From assembly GCA_947453545.1 (NCBI GenBank), contig CANGHE010000003.1:1-37293 (forward strand): a stretch of DNA of 37,293 bases, read 5' to 3'. Shown piece after piece: positions 6,980 to 15,914 of the stretch. Within the stretch, counting starts at the first letter, position 1; each line of letters opens with the position of its first letter. A program made the translations under genes and the position numbers. Source of the DNA: Flavobacteriia bacterium (GTDB lineage Bacteria > Bacteroidota > Bacteroidia > Flavobacteriales_D > Crocinitomicaceae). The notes under the pieces are model-generated. The model did not search any database. It was not told where the DNA came from and saw only the letters and a program-made list of their open reading frames with translations.

Positions 6980-9376
6980 ATGAATAAATTATCACTTAAA
7001 AAGTTAAAATTAGCACAGCAGTTGTTGTACACATCCATTGTTATTATGGCTGCATTAACAGTGTTAATAATAGGATACATTACTGTATCATCATTGTCAA
7101 GCACCAATGATCAATATGCTATTCAAGCGAAAGCAAATGCTACTTCTGTAATTGAAAAAATTGACAGAAACTTTTACGAACGTTTTGGAGATGTTCAAGC
7201 TTTTGCTTACAATCGTTTAGCGGTTAAAACTGCTGTTTCGGACACTGTCTCCAATGATGCTCAGAATTTTATTAATACAATGGTAAGTTATTACGTATTG
7301 TATGATTTAATGATGATTACGGATATCAATGGAAGAGTGGTTGCTGCTAATACTGTTGATAAAACAGGAAAATTTGTGAATACACGTGATTTAATCGGAA
7401 AAAGCTTTGCTAACGAAGATTGGTTCCGTACGTGTATTTCTGGTTCAGGACCAGAAGGTGGGGCATGGTTCTCTGATTTTATGGTGAACAAAATATCTGC
7501 AACAGTTAACGGAAACAATGGTTGGGGTATGGCTTTTGCTGCTGCAATCAAAGATAATGATGGAAATGTAGTAGGAACATGGTACAACTTTGCAAACTGG
7601 GCAGAAGTTACTCAAGGCATTCGTAAAGAAACGCAAGAAGTATTGAATGAAAACCTTCCAGGAACATTTATGCTAGTAACAAACGCTTCTAATCAAACAA
7701 TTGATGCAGATGAAGATATGTTAGTTAATAATGGAGTTCAAATTTCTGAAGCTGATTTTAATAATGGCTCTAAATTTGATTATAAAGGAAAAACAATCAA
7801 CTCTGAAGATTATATTGTAGGGAAAGCAACTGGTAAAGGGGCTTACATATATAAAGGAAAAGATTGGAATACCTTGACTTTTATACCTAAAGCAAAATTT
7901 AACTTTGATTACTTTGTAAGTAATTTATTAGTATTGTTTGTAGCTGTAATTTTAATTACAATTTTTATATGCTACATTTTTTACCTTTTAGCAAAAAGAA
8001 TATCTGGAAACATCAATAAATTAAAAGCTGACCTAGAGGTACTAGCGTCGGGTAACTTAGTTGAAATAGACGAAGTAAATTCTGAAGATGAAGTTGGTCA
8101 AATGTCTGTTGCTTTGAAAGGTTTAGTGGATGGTTTGAAAGAAAAATCCGAATTTGCTGAAAAAATTGGTTCTGGTGAGTTACAAGCGAATTACCATGCA
8201 TTGAGCAATGAAGATGTATTAGGTTATTCTTTATTAAACATGCGTGAGAATTTAGTTCGTGTTGCTGAGGACGATAAAAAACGTAATTGGACTACAGAAG
8301 GTTTGGCGAAATTCGGAGATATTCTTCGTGGAAATAATGAAGGGATTGAAATTTTAGCAGATAATATTATCTCTGGTTTAGTGAAGTATTTAGATGCTAA
8401 TCAGGGGGCGTTGTTTGTTGTTAATGATGTTAATAAATCAGATGAATACTTAGAGTTAATAGCTTGTTATGCTTGGAATAAGAAAAAGTATTTACACATG
8501 CGTATTGATAAAGGAGAAGGTCTTGTAGGTCAAGCTTGGCAAGAATCAGATACTTTATATATCACGGATGTTCCTGAAGATTTCGTAAACATAACTTCAG
8601 GGTTAGGTGGCGCTACACCTAATGCTTTCTTGATAGTACCATTGACAGTGAATGATGAAACTTTTGGTGTGATTGAAATCGCTTCTTTTAATTTATTTGA
8701 GCAATACCATATTGATTTTGTAAACAAATTAGCAGAAAGTATTGCTTCTACTTTATCTACAGCGAAAACAAACGAGCGCACTAAAATCTTGTTAGAGCAG
8801 TCGCAGCAACAAACGGAAGAAATGCGTGCGCAAGAAGAAGAGATGCGTCAGAATATGGAAGAGATGCAAGCTACGCAAGAAGAGATGGAGCGTAAGGAAG
8901 CTGAAATGAGTCGTATGGTAGAGCAAATGCAGCAACAAGAAGAAGAGATTCGTCAGAATATGGAGGAGATGGTTGCAACGCAAGAAGAGATGGAAAAACA
9001 GACGATGATTAACGCGGAACAAATGGCTGAAATGAAAGGTGTTATGGCTGGAATTGATGCTACTATGGCAACAATCGAATTTAAACCAGATGGTACGATC
9101 ATTACTGCGAACGATAATTTCTTGTCTACAGTTAAGTATACCTTGCCTGAAATTCAAGGAAAACACCACCGCATCTTTGTTCCAGCGGATATTGTAAATT
9201 CATCTGAATATGCTGTTTTTTGGGATAACTTAGCTGCGGGGATACCAGCGCATGCTGAAATTAGACGTATTGATGCACTTGGTAATGAAATAAAATTAAA
9301 TGCAATTTATAGCCCTGTTAAAAATAGTTTTGGCGAAGTTGTAAAAGTTTTAAAATTAGCTACAATCATTGCTTAA
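6980..9376 (+). CDS. Chemoreceptor-like sensor: periplasmic Cache-like domain, HAMP (tandem), GAF, E/Q/M-rich coiled coil, PAS; no MCP signalling hairpin
   Basis: Two TM segments flank a ~300-aa extracytoplasmic domain; HAMP (NINKLKADLEVLASGNL); GAF (DKGEGLVGQAWQE); repeated EEMRQNMEEMQATQEEME; C-terminal Aer-like PAS (TIEFKPDGTIITANDNFLSTVKY...HHRIFV). Confidence 0.88.
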   Translation: MNKLSLKKLKLAQQLLYTSIVIMAALTVLIIGYITVSSLSSTNDQYAIQAKANATSVIEKIDRNFYERFGDVQAFAYNRLAVKTAVSDTVSNDAQNFINTMVSYYVLYDLMMITDINGRVVAANTVDKTGKFVNTRDLIGKSFANEDWFRTCISGSGPEGGAWFSDFMVNKISATVNGNNGWGMAFAAAIKDNDGNVVGTWYNFANWAEVTQGIRKETQEVLNENLPGTFMLVTNASNQTIDADEDMLVNNGVQISEADFNNGSKFDYKGKTINSEDYIVGKATGKGAYIYKGKDWNTLTFIPKAKFNFDYFVSNLLVLFVAVILITIFICYIFYLLAKRISGNINKLKADLEVLASGNLVEIDEVNSEDEVGQMSVALKGLVDGLKEKSEFAEKIGSGELQANYHALSNEDVLGYSLLNMRENLVRVAEDDKKRNWTTEGLAKFGDILRGNNEGIEILADNIISGLVKYLDANQGALFVVNDVNKSDEYLELIACYAWNKKKYLHMRIDKGEGLVGQAWQESDTLYITDVPEDFVNITSGLGGATPNAFLIVPLTVNDETFGVIEIASFNLFEQYHIDFVNKLAESIASTLSTAKTNERTKILLEQSQQQTEEMRAQEEEMRQNMEEMQATQEEMERKEAEMSRMVEQMQQQEEEIRQNMEEMVATQEEMEKQTMINAEQMAEMKGVMAGIDATMATIEFKPDGTIITANDNFLSTVKYTLPEIQGKHHRIFVPADIVNSSEYAVFWDNLAAGIPAHAEIRRIDALGNEIKLNAIYSPVKNSFGEVVKVLKLATIIA

Positions 9377-9395
9377 TTAGAAATGATTTATAGAT

Positions 9396-9425
9396 AGCCG
9401 TTCATACAAATGAACGGCTTTTTTT
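9396..9425 (+). terminator. Rho-independent terminator after the receptor gene
   Basis: agccgttcat-acaa-atgaacggct followed by a T run. Confidence 0.85.
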
Positions 9426-9604
9426 GTTGATTCTAATTTGAAAAAAATTATTCATTTTGCGTGCTTTTACTTAATCATTATTTATATTTTTGATAAAATA
9501 TTACTATACATAAATTCATTTAACTGATTGAGGTCATATATTTTTATTTATGCTATGAGTAATTTTGTTAAGATTGAGCACAATACATTATGCCTTAATA
9601 AACT

Positions 9605-10426
9605 ATGGAGATAGAAATTGATATTAAAGAAATTAGAACATTAGTAACTGCAATTAAAACAAACTACGGTTTTGATTTTGGAGAATATGCATTATCCTCT
9701 TTCAAAAGAAGACTTTCAAGAATTTTGGAAGTGTATAAATTTGAGAACATGCAGAAGTTAACTGATAGGGTGGCTACGGATAAACCTTTCTATGAATTGT
9801 TCTTAAAAGAGGTAACAGTAAACACAACCGAAATGTTTCGTGATCCTTCGTTTTGGAAAAAAATGAAAGAATCTGTTTTTCCTTTGGTTAAAGATTTTCC
9901 TGTTATTCGTATTTGGCACTCTGCTTGCTCTTCTGGTGAGGAGGTATATTCTATGGCTATAGCATTGAAGGAAGCAGGTTTGTATGATAAAGCTCGCATA
10001 TTTGCTAGTGATATTAATGAAGATGTGATAGCAAAAGCGTTAGAAGGAAAATATCCTGCACGTAATATGGAATTGAATGGCTTTAACTATGAGAAATATG
10101 AAGGTCCCAAAAAGTTGAATAATTATTTTAAAACAAATGGTGATTATGCATACATGGATCTTGATTTGTTGAAAAATGTAACATTCAAAAAATTTGACCT
10201 TGTACAAGGAGATCAATTTCAGCGATTTGATATTATATTATGTAGAAATGTATTAATTTATTTTAATTTACCATTACAAGATCAAGTCATAGCTAAGTTT
10301 GCTAAATGTATGTCATTAGGTGGTTTTTTAGCGGTCGGATCTAAAGAAACAATTGCGTGGTGTAAATCAGCAGAGAATTTCAGTACATTTTCTTTGGAAG
10401 AAAAAATTTATCAGAAAAAAATATAA
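9605..10426 (+). CDS. cheR: CheR-type protein-glutamate O-methyltransferase
   Basis: FLKEVTVNTTEMFRDPSFW, IRIWHSACSSGEEVYSMAI, FASDINEDVI, FDIILCRNVLIYF. Confidence 0.95.
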   Translation: MEIEIDIKEIRTLVTAIKTNYGFDFGEYALSSFKRRLSRILEVYKFENMQKLTDRVATDKPFYELFLKEVTVNTTEMFRDPSFWKKMKESVFPLVKDFPVIRIWHSACSSGEEVYSMAIALKEAGLYDKARIFASDINEDVIAKALEGKYPARNMELNGFNYEKYEGPKKLNNYFKTNGDYAYMDLDLLKNVTFKKFDLVQGDQFQRFDIILCRNVLIYFNLPLQDQVIAKFAKCMSLGGFLAVGSKETIAWCKSAENFSTFSLEEKIYQKKI

Positions 10427-10429
10427 TAA

Positions 10430-11002
10430 GTGAGTATGAATAACTTCAAAGCGGTTGTAATTGGTGGGTCGGCAGGAAGTTTTCCTTTAGTTGTTAAGAT
10501 ATTATCTTCATTACCAAAAGATTATCCATTTCCTGTGTTTTTGGCACTACATAGATTAAAGCATATTCGTAATGGTTTCGTTGAAGCGTTGAGTATTAAA
10601 TCGAATATTCCAGTGATTGAGCCACATGATAAACAACAAATAAAACCTGGAATTGCTTATTTGGCTCCATCTAATTACCATATGTATGTTGAATTGGGAA
10701 ACACTATTGCCTTATCTACTGAAGAGATGGTGAAGTATTCACGTCCTTCAATAGATTTGACATTTGATACAGCTTCCTACGTTTATAAAGACAAAATGGT
10801 TGGTGTAATAGTTTCTGGAGCAAATACTGATGGCGCTGATGGAATTCGTAAATCGAAAGAAAGAGGTGCTTATACAATTGCACAAAATCCTGACGAAGCA
10901 ACGATAAAAACTATGCCCGATGCAGCGATTAAAGCTGCTCAGATGGATCATATTTTAACAATTGATGAAATTTGTAAGTTCCTAGTTTCTATTAAACCTT
11001 GA
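10430..11002 (+). CDS. cheB: CheB-type methylesterase catalytic domain without receiver domain
   Basis: Catalytic motifs IGGSAGS, ALHRLKH and VSGANTDGADGI; only 190 aa, with no N-terminal REC domain. Confidence 0.92.
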   Translation: MSMNNFKAVVIGGSAGSFPLVVKILSSLPKDYPFPVFLALHRLKHIRNGFVEALSIKSNIPVIEPHDKQQIKPGIAYLAPSNYHMYVELGNTIALSTEEMVKYSRPSIDLTFDTASYVYKDKMVGVIVSGANTDGADGIRKSKERGAYTIAQNPDEATIKTMPDAAIKAAQMDHILTIDEICKFLVSIKP

Positions 11003-11007
11003 TTTAA

Positions 11008-11982
11008 ATGAATCAGGAAACTACATATACAATCGATGAATTAGCGCAACGTGATGGAAGAACACTTCCTAATATTTGGGTTGGTTACAAAGGATTGATT
11101 TATGATGTTACTTCTTCAGAATTGTTTAAGGATGGAAAGCATTATTTTCATGATGCTGGTAAAGATTTAACACTTGAAATGCAAGATGCTCCGCACATGG
11201 ATGATGTAATGAATCGTTTTCAAGTGGTAGGCAGATTACTTCAAAGGTCTTCTAATGTCGATTTACAAGTTAAAACTATAGTTGAAAAGTCGAATAAACT
11301 AGTTTTCATAGAGAAACATCAAGTATCATCTACTTGTTACCGATTTTTCTTTGAATGCTCTCGTGAAAGTCTTAATATTGAATATGTTGGTCAATATATT
11401 TCATTATTGATTACGGTGAAAGGAGTTGAATATAAACGTTCGTATTCAATTGCTTCTATACAAGGTAATATTATCGAATTTTTGATTCAGTTGAAGCCAA
11501 ATGGAGTTGTTTCTAATTACCTAATCTATAGCTTGTCCAAAAAGGATGTGATTGAATTTAAAGGTCCATTCGGAGGTGTGCCTAAATCAGTTTTACTTAA
11601 TAAAAATGTGAAATTAATTTGTACTGACGTAGGGATTGCTCCAATAAGACATATAATTCATCATCAGATTGAGCAGGATAATAACGCGAGACATATTGAA
11701 TTAATTTATGGTGCTCATAATTATTCAGAATTAATTTACCACGACGAATGGTCATTATTGAATAAAATGAAATCCAATTTCAATTATTCTCCTTACGTTA
11801 CAAAAGAGGAAAATCTATTTTGTAGTAGTGGTTATTTCACAAATGATAGTAATTTTATTTCTTCTGCCTCAGAAATATTTTATGTAATAGTTGGATGGGA
11901 AAGAATGGTGACTAAAACGAAAGAAATATTAAAACATAAGGGAATTGATAAGTCGTACATATACGTACAAATGTATAACTAG
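11008..11982 (+). CDS. Cytochrome-b5-like heme/steroid-binding domain fused to ferredoxin-NAD(P)+ reductase-like domain
   Basis: N-term YTIDELAQRDGRTLPNIWVGYKGLIYDVTSSELFKDGKHYFHDAGKDLT; C-term YKRSYSIAS, VIEFKGPFGG, LICTDVGIAPIRHII. Confidence 0.8.
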   Translation: MNQETTYTIDELAQRDGRTLPNIWVGYKGLIYDVTSSELFKDGKHYFHDAGKDLTLEMQDAPHMDDVMNRFQVVGRLLQRSSNVDLQVKTIVEKSNKLVFIEKHQVSSTCYRFFFECSRESLNIEYVGQYISLLITVKGVEYKRSYSIASIQGNIIEFLIQLKPNGVVSNYLIYSLSKKDVIEFKGPFGGVPKSVLLNKNVKLICTDVGIAPIRHIIHHQIEQDNNARHIELIYGAHNYSELIYHDEWSLLNKMKSNFNYSPYVTKEENLFCSSGYFTNDSNFISSASEIFYVIVGWERMVTKTKEILKHKGIDKSYIYVQMYN

Positions 11983-12058
11983 TATTATTAAAAAATATTT
12001 AAAAAAATAATGCCATTTGCGTACTATTGCGTAAATTAGGTCTAAAATTCGGAAAGAT

Positions 12059-12541
12059 ATGAATTCGCAAAGGATTGAAAATATTTTAGAAAAGATTAAA
12101 TCAGCAACTTCTATTAAAGATTTAGCGAAAGATTTTTTATGGTCTGTTGCTAAGGAATTAGATGCATCACAAGGTGCGTTTTTTATTGCCAAAGAAAGAG
12201 AGAATATTCACTATCTTCAGTTTATAGCTGGTTATGCATATCATTTACCTGAATCTGAGATAATTGAATTTGAATTTGGAGAAGGCTTGTCAGGACAAGT
12301 TGCGAAAGAGAATAAACTTATCAATATACAAACGGTGCCTGATGGGTACATCAAAATATTATCAGGATTAGGTAACGCTAGTCCTACAGCTATGATTATT
12401 TTTCCAGTGAAGAATAATAATCAAGTAGTTGGAGTAGTCGAATTGGCTTCTTTTAAAAAATTCACAGAAGAAGATGAACAATTCATCAAAGAACTTTCTA
12501 TTAAATTAGAAGATGCTTTGGCGCAACAAATAACAAATTAA
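12059..12541 (+). CDS. Stand-alone GAF domain protein
   Basis: SQGAFFIAKE...FGEGLSGQVAKENKLINIQTVPDGYIKILSGLGNASPTAMIIFPV...VVGVVELASFKKF; closely resembles the GAF domains of the 6980 and 12553 ORFs. Confidence 0.9.
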   Translation: MNSQRIENILEKIKSATSIKDLAKDFLWSVAKELDASQGAFFIAKERENIHYLQFIAGYAYHLPESEIIEFEFGEGLSGQVAKENKLINIQTVPDGYIKILSGLGNASPTAMIIFPVKNNNQVVGVVELASFKKFTEEDEQFIKELSIKLEDALAQQITN

Positions 12542-12552
12542 TAAAGTATTGT

Positions 12553-15186
12553 ATGACATCTGCAAGAAATAAACACAAACAAATAGTATTGATGAAATAT
12601 TTCTTAAAATCCTTTTTTATAGGACTTGGAATATTGATTGCTATTTGGATTTTATTATTGATTAATTCAAAACAATCTGTATCGATCGATGGTTTGTCAA
12701 AATTACATCAAGAGGACGGATATTTGTATTTCATTGATTTAGTTCCATTTATTTTGGGAATATATTCATTGGTAATAGGCTTGAAGTTTTATAGAAAAAT
12801 TTCAATTTTAGATCAGACAGTAAAAGTTCAAACAGAAACGATACAAAAAACAGCTTTGTTTGCTGAAGAAATCGGTAAGGGTGAATTTAATTCTGAATTT
12901 GAACCAAATGGTGAAAAAGATATCCTTGGAAAGGCATTACTTGAAATGCGCAAGAGTCTGCTTGAAGCTAACAAAAATGAAGTTGAACGAAATTGGATTA
13001 TTTCTGGAGTTGCTGAAGTTTCTGAAATTTTAAGAAGAAATACTGAACTTATCCAATTGAGTGAGGAAGTTGTTGCTTATTTAACACGAAAAATAGGTGC
13101 AATTCAAGGTGCATTTTACATAGTAAATGATGATAACGAAGACGATGTTTACATCGAGATGGTTGGCAGTTACGCATATAATAAAAAGAAGTATTTAAGT
13201 GCTAAATTTCGTTTTGGTCAAGGTTTAGTAGGGCAGGCAGCTATTGAACGCGATACCGTATTTAGAACTGAAATTCCTGATGAATATGTGACTATCACTT
13301 CGGGATTATTAGGAGATAAAAAACCTTCATGTATATTAATTGTTCCGTTAATTACGAACGAAGCAGTTTATGGTGCTGTTGAATTAGCTGGTTTTGATAA
13401 ATTCACTGAATTACAAGTTCGTTTTATTCAAGAGTTAAGTGATATTGTTGCTCGTACGATTTTCAATGTGAAAGTAAATGAGAAGACTGTTCGTTTGTTG
13501 AATGAATCTCAAAAAATGAGTTCCGAGTTGAGTGAACAATCAGAACAATTGATGGAGAATGCGCGCCAGATGCAGGAAAATCAAGAAATGATTGAGCGTA
13601 CAAACAAGGAATTGGAGGTTCAAATACAAGAGGTTAACAAACAACAGGAACGTACTCAGGTACTTTTAGAGAATGCGTCAGAGATTATCAATATCTATGA
13701 TGAAGATGGTGCTGTAAAATATGCTAGTCCTTCTATTAATAACATTTTAGGTTATAATCCGTCAGAACTTATTGGTAGTATGGAGACTGACCGTGTACAT
13801 CCAAAAGGAAAAGAAACGGTTCGTAAATTGTTTGAGGATTTAAAATATAATCCTGGAAATGTATATACAGCTCAATATACTTACCTTAAGCCAGATGGGA
13901 GCCGTACATGGGTAGAAACAACAGGTAGAAACTTAGTTGACAACCCATCAATAAATGGGATTTTGTTTAATATCCGCGATATTACAGAACGTAAAAAAGC
14001 TGAGAAAGAACAACGAGAGAGAGCGAAAATGCAAGCCTTGTCTGAAAACTCGTTAGATATTATCTTGCGTTTTGACTTACAAGGATTAATTAGCTATGTC
14101 AATCCAGCGATTGAAAAATATACAGGTACTTCATCTGATCAGTTTAGAGCTGCTCATATTGACGCTTTACCATTAGACGAAATGATTGTTTCTCGTTGGA
14201 AAGAAATTATTGAAGAATTAAAGGAAAAAGGGAGTCATATTAGTACTGAAATGGAATTCATTGATTTGAATGGTGCTAAATTATTCATGGAAGTCAACGC
14301 ATTACCTGAATCTGGTGAAGATGGTGAACTTGAGTCTATTCTGATGATTTTACATGATATTTCAGAAGCGAAAGAAGCTGAACATAAAATCAAAGAAGCG
14401 AATCAAAAAGTACAGGATAGTATTAATTACGCGAAACGTATTCAGAATTCAATATTACCAAAGGAAATAGTATTAAATGATGTTTTCCCAAATTCATTTA
14501 TGATGTTTAGACCAAAAGACATCGTAAGTGGGGATTTTCCATTTATTGTTCAAAAGGAAGGATTCATTTACTTTGCTGCTGCAGATTGCACTGGACATGG
14601 TGTCCCAGGAGCATTACTTTCGGTAATTGGATCGTTAATTTTAAATGAAATCATTACCTACGAAACACCAACACCTTCTGTAATGTTGGATAAGTTACAT
14701 AGTTCTATGGTTAAAACGTTACGTCAAGGTCAAGAAGGAGGGGAGAACGAACGTGATGGTATGGATGTTGGTATGTGTCGTTTAAATTTGGAGACGGGTG
14801 AATTCTGTTTCTCTGGTGCGCATAGACCTTTGTATATTGTTCGACATGACCAAAAAGCAGATGAAGAATTAGAAGAATTAAAAGGCGATAAATATCCTAT
14901 CGGAGGTGTTCAATACAGAGGTAGAGATGTGTTTACAAATTTTGAAACTGTTTTACAAAAAGGGGATAGAGTATATGTTTGTTCTGATGGATTCCCAGAT
15001 CAATTTGGTGGACCAAATGCGGATGATTTGAAGAAATTTGGACCAAAGCGCATACGTCAAATTTTAGTAGAAAATAAAGATAAGTCTATTGCAGATGTAA
15101 ATGTAGCCTTACAGGAGGCGTTTGACGCATGGCAAGGACCACACAAACAAATGGATGACGTATTGTTTATTGGGATAGAATACTAA
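12553..15186 (+). CDS. Membrane-anchored GAF-PAS-PAS-SpoIIE (PP2C-type) serine/threonine phosphatase, SiaA-like role
   Basis: Two TM segments; GAF (FRFGQGLVGQAA); two PAS domains; PPM motifs FRPKDIVSGDFPF, AAADCTGHGVPGALLSVIG, YVCSDGFPDQFGG, MDDVLFIGIEY. Confidence 0.93.
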   Translation: MTSARNKHKQIVLMKYFLKSFFIGLGILIAIWILLLINSKQSVSIDGLSKLHQEDGYLYFIDLVPFILGIYSLVIGLKFYRKISILDQTVKVQTETIQKTALFAEEIGKGEFNSEFEPNGEKDILGKALLEMRKSLLEANKNEVERNWIISGVAEVSEILRRNTELIQLSEEVVAYLTRKIGAIQGAFYIVNDDNEDDVYIEMVGSYAYNKKKYLSAKFRFGQGLVGQAAIERDTVFRTEIPDEYVTITSGLLGDKKPSCILIVPLITNEAVYGAVELAGFDKFTELQVRFIQELSDIVARTIFNVKVNEKTVRLLNESQKMSSELSEQSEQLMENARQMQENQEMIERTNKELEVQIQEVNKQQERTQVLLENASEIINIYDEDGAVKYASPSINNILGYNPSELIGSMETDRVHPKGKETVRKLFEDLKYNPGNVYTAQYTYLKPDGSRTWVETTGRNLVDNPSINGILFNIRDITERKKAEKEQRERAKMQALSENSLDIILRFDLQGLISYVNPAIEKYTGTSSDQFRAAHIDALPLDEMIVSRWKEIIEELKEKGSHISTEMEFIDLNGAKLFMEVNALPESGEDGELESILMILHDISEAKEAEHKIKEANQKVQDSINYAKRIQNSILPKEIVLNDVFPNSFMMFRPKDIVSGDFPFIVQKEGFIYFAAADCTGHGVPGALLSVIGSLILNEIITYETPTPSVMLDKLHSSMVKTLRQGQEGGENERDGMDVGMCRLNLETGEFCFSGAHRPLYIVRHDQKADEELEELKGDKYPIGGVQYRGRDVFTNFETVLQKGDRVYVCSDGFPDQFGGPNADDLKKFGPKRIRQILVENKDKSIADVNVALQEAFDAWQGPHKQMDDVLFIGIEY

Positions 15187-15254
15187 CATTTCATTTCTAA
15201 TAAATAGTATAATTATATAGTAAATAATAATCAACAAATAAGTAGCTTTAACGT

Positions 15255-15872
15255 ATGGAAGAGTTAAAAGGAGCAGGACTTGAAAATAAGTCTGATTATA
15301 TGAAATTCGTAGTGAATTTTCATAGAATGATGGTAGATAAAAAACTTACCCTAGCCTATGAAGGTGAAGTAACTCAAGAGATTACTAAAGCTTTTACATC
15401 TATGACAGAGAAAAATCTGGAGAAAGTAGAAGAGGATGGTAAAATCAAAAAGAAAGTTTATCACGTAATGGTAGAATGTTTACAAAACATTGCTAAACAT
15501 GCGGATGATGATACAGCTACTGCATCGGATAACCTAGAAGATGGACTTGCTAAAACAGGTATTTTCTTAATTGGTAGCGATGAAAAAGAATATTTCATTA
15601 CTTCTGGTAATGGTATTGCAAATGAAAACATTGCTGCATTGAAAGAAATGATTGATAATATCAATTCTTTGGATAAGGATGGTTTGAAAGAACTACACAA
15701 ATTCAAAATGCGTGAAACAGCAATTTCTGAAAAAGGGGGTGCTGGTTTAGGTTTCATAGACATTGCTCGTAAAACGGGTAACCCATTGGAATATCATTTT
15801 GAGCCAATCGATGCTGATAACTCTTTTTTCTTATTGAAATCAAGAGTAAGTAGAGTATCAGGTGAAGAATAA
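15255..15872 (+). CDS. SiaB-family GHKL-type protein kinase (DUF6272-like)
   Basis: N-box VYHVMVECLQNIAKHA; G-box EKGGAGLGFIDIARKTG; between the phosphatase and the DUF1987 gene. Confidence 0.9.
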   Translation: MEELKGAGLENKSDYMKFVVNFHRMMVDKKLTLAYEGEVTQEITKAFTSMTEKNLEKVEEDGKIKKKVYHVMVECLQNIAKHADDDTATASDNLEDGLAKTGIFLIGSDEKEYFITSGNGIANENIAALKEMIDNINSLDKDGLKELHKFKMRETAISEKGGAGLGFIDIARKTGNPLEYHFEPIDADNSFFLLKSRVSRVSGEE

Positions 15873-15914
15873 AAAGTAACAGTTTAAAATCATAATATTA
15901 ATTTGTAGTTAGGT

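Noticed and set aside
8792-9169. 125-aa minus-strand ORF rich in His/Leu/Phe
   Set aside because: It is the antisense reading of the E/Q/M-rich coiled coil of the receptor; the composition is a by-product of the repeated codons.
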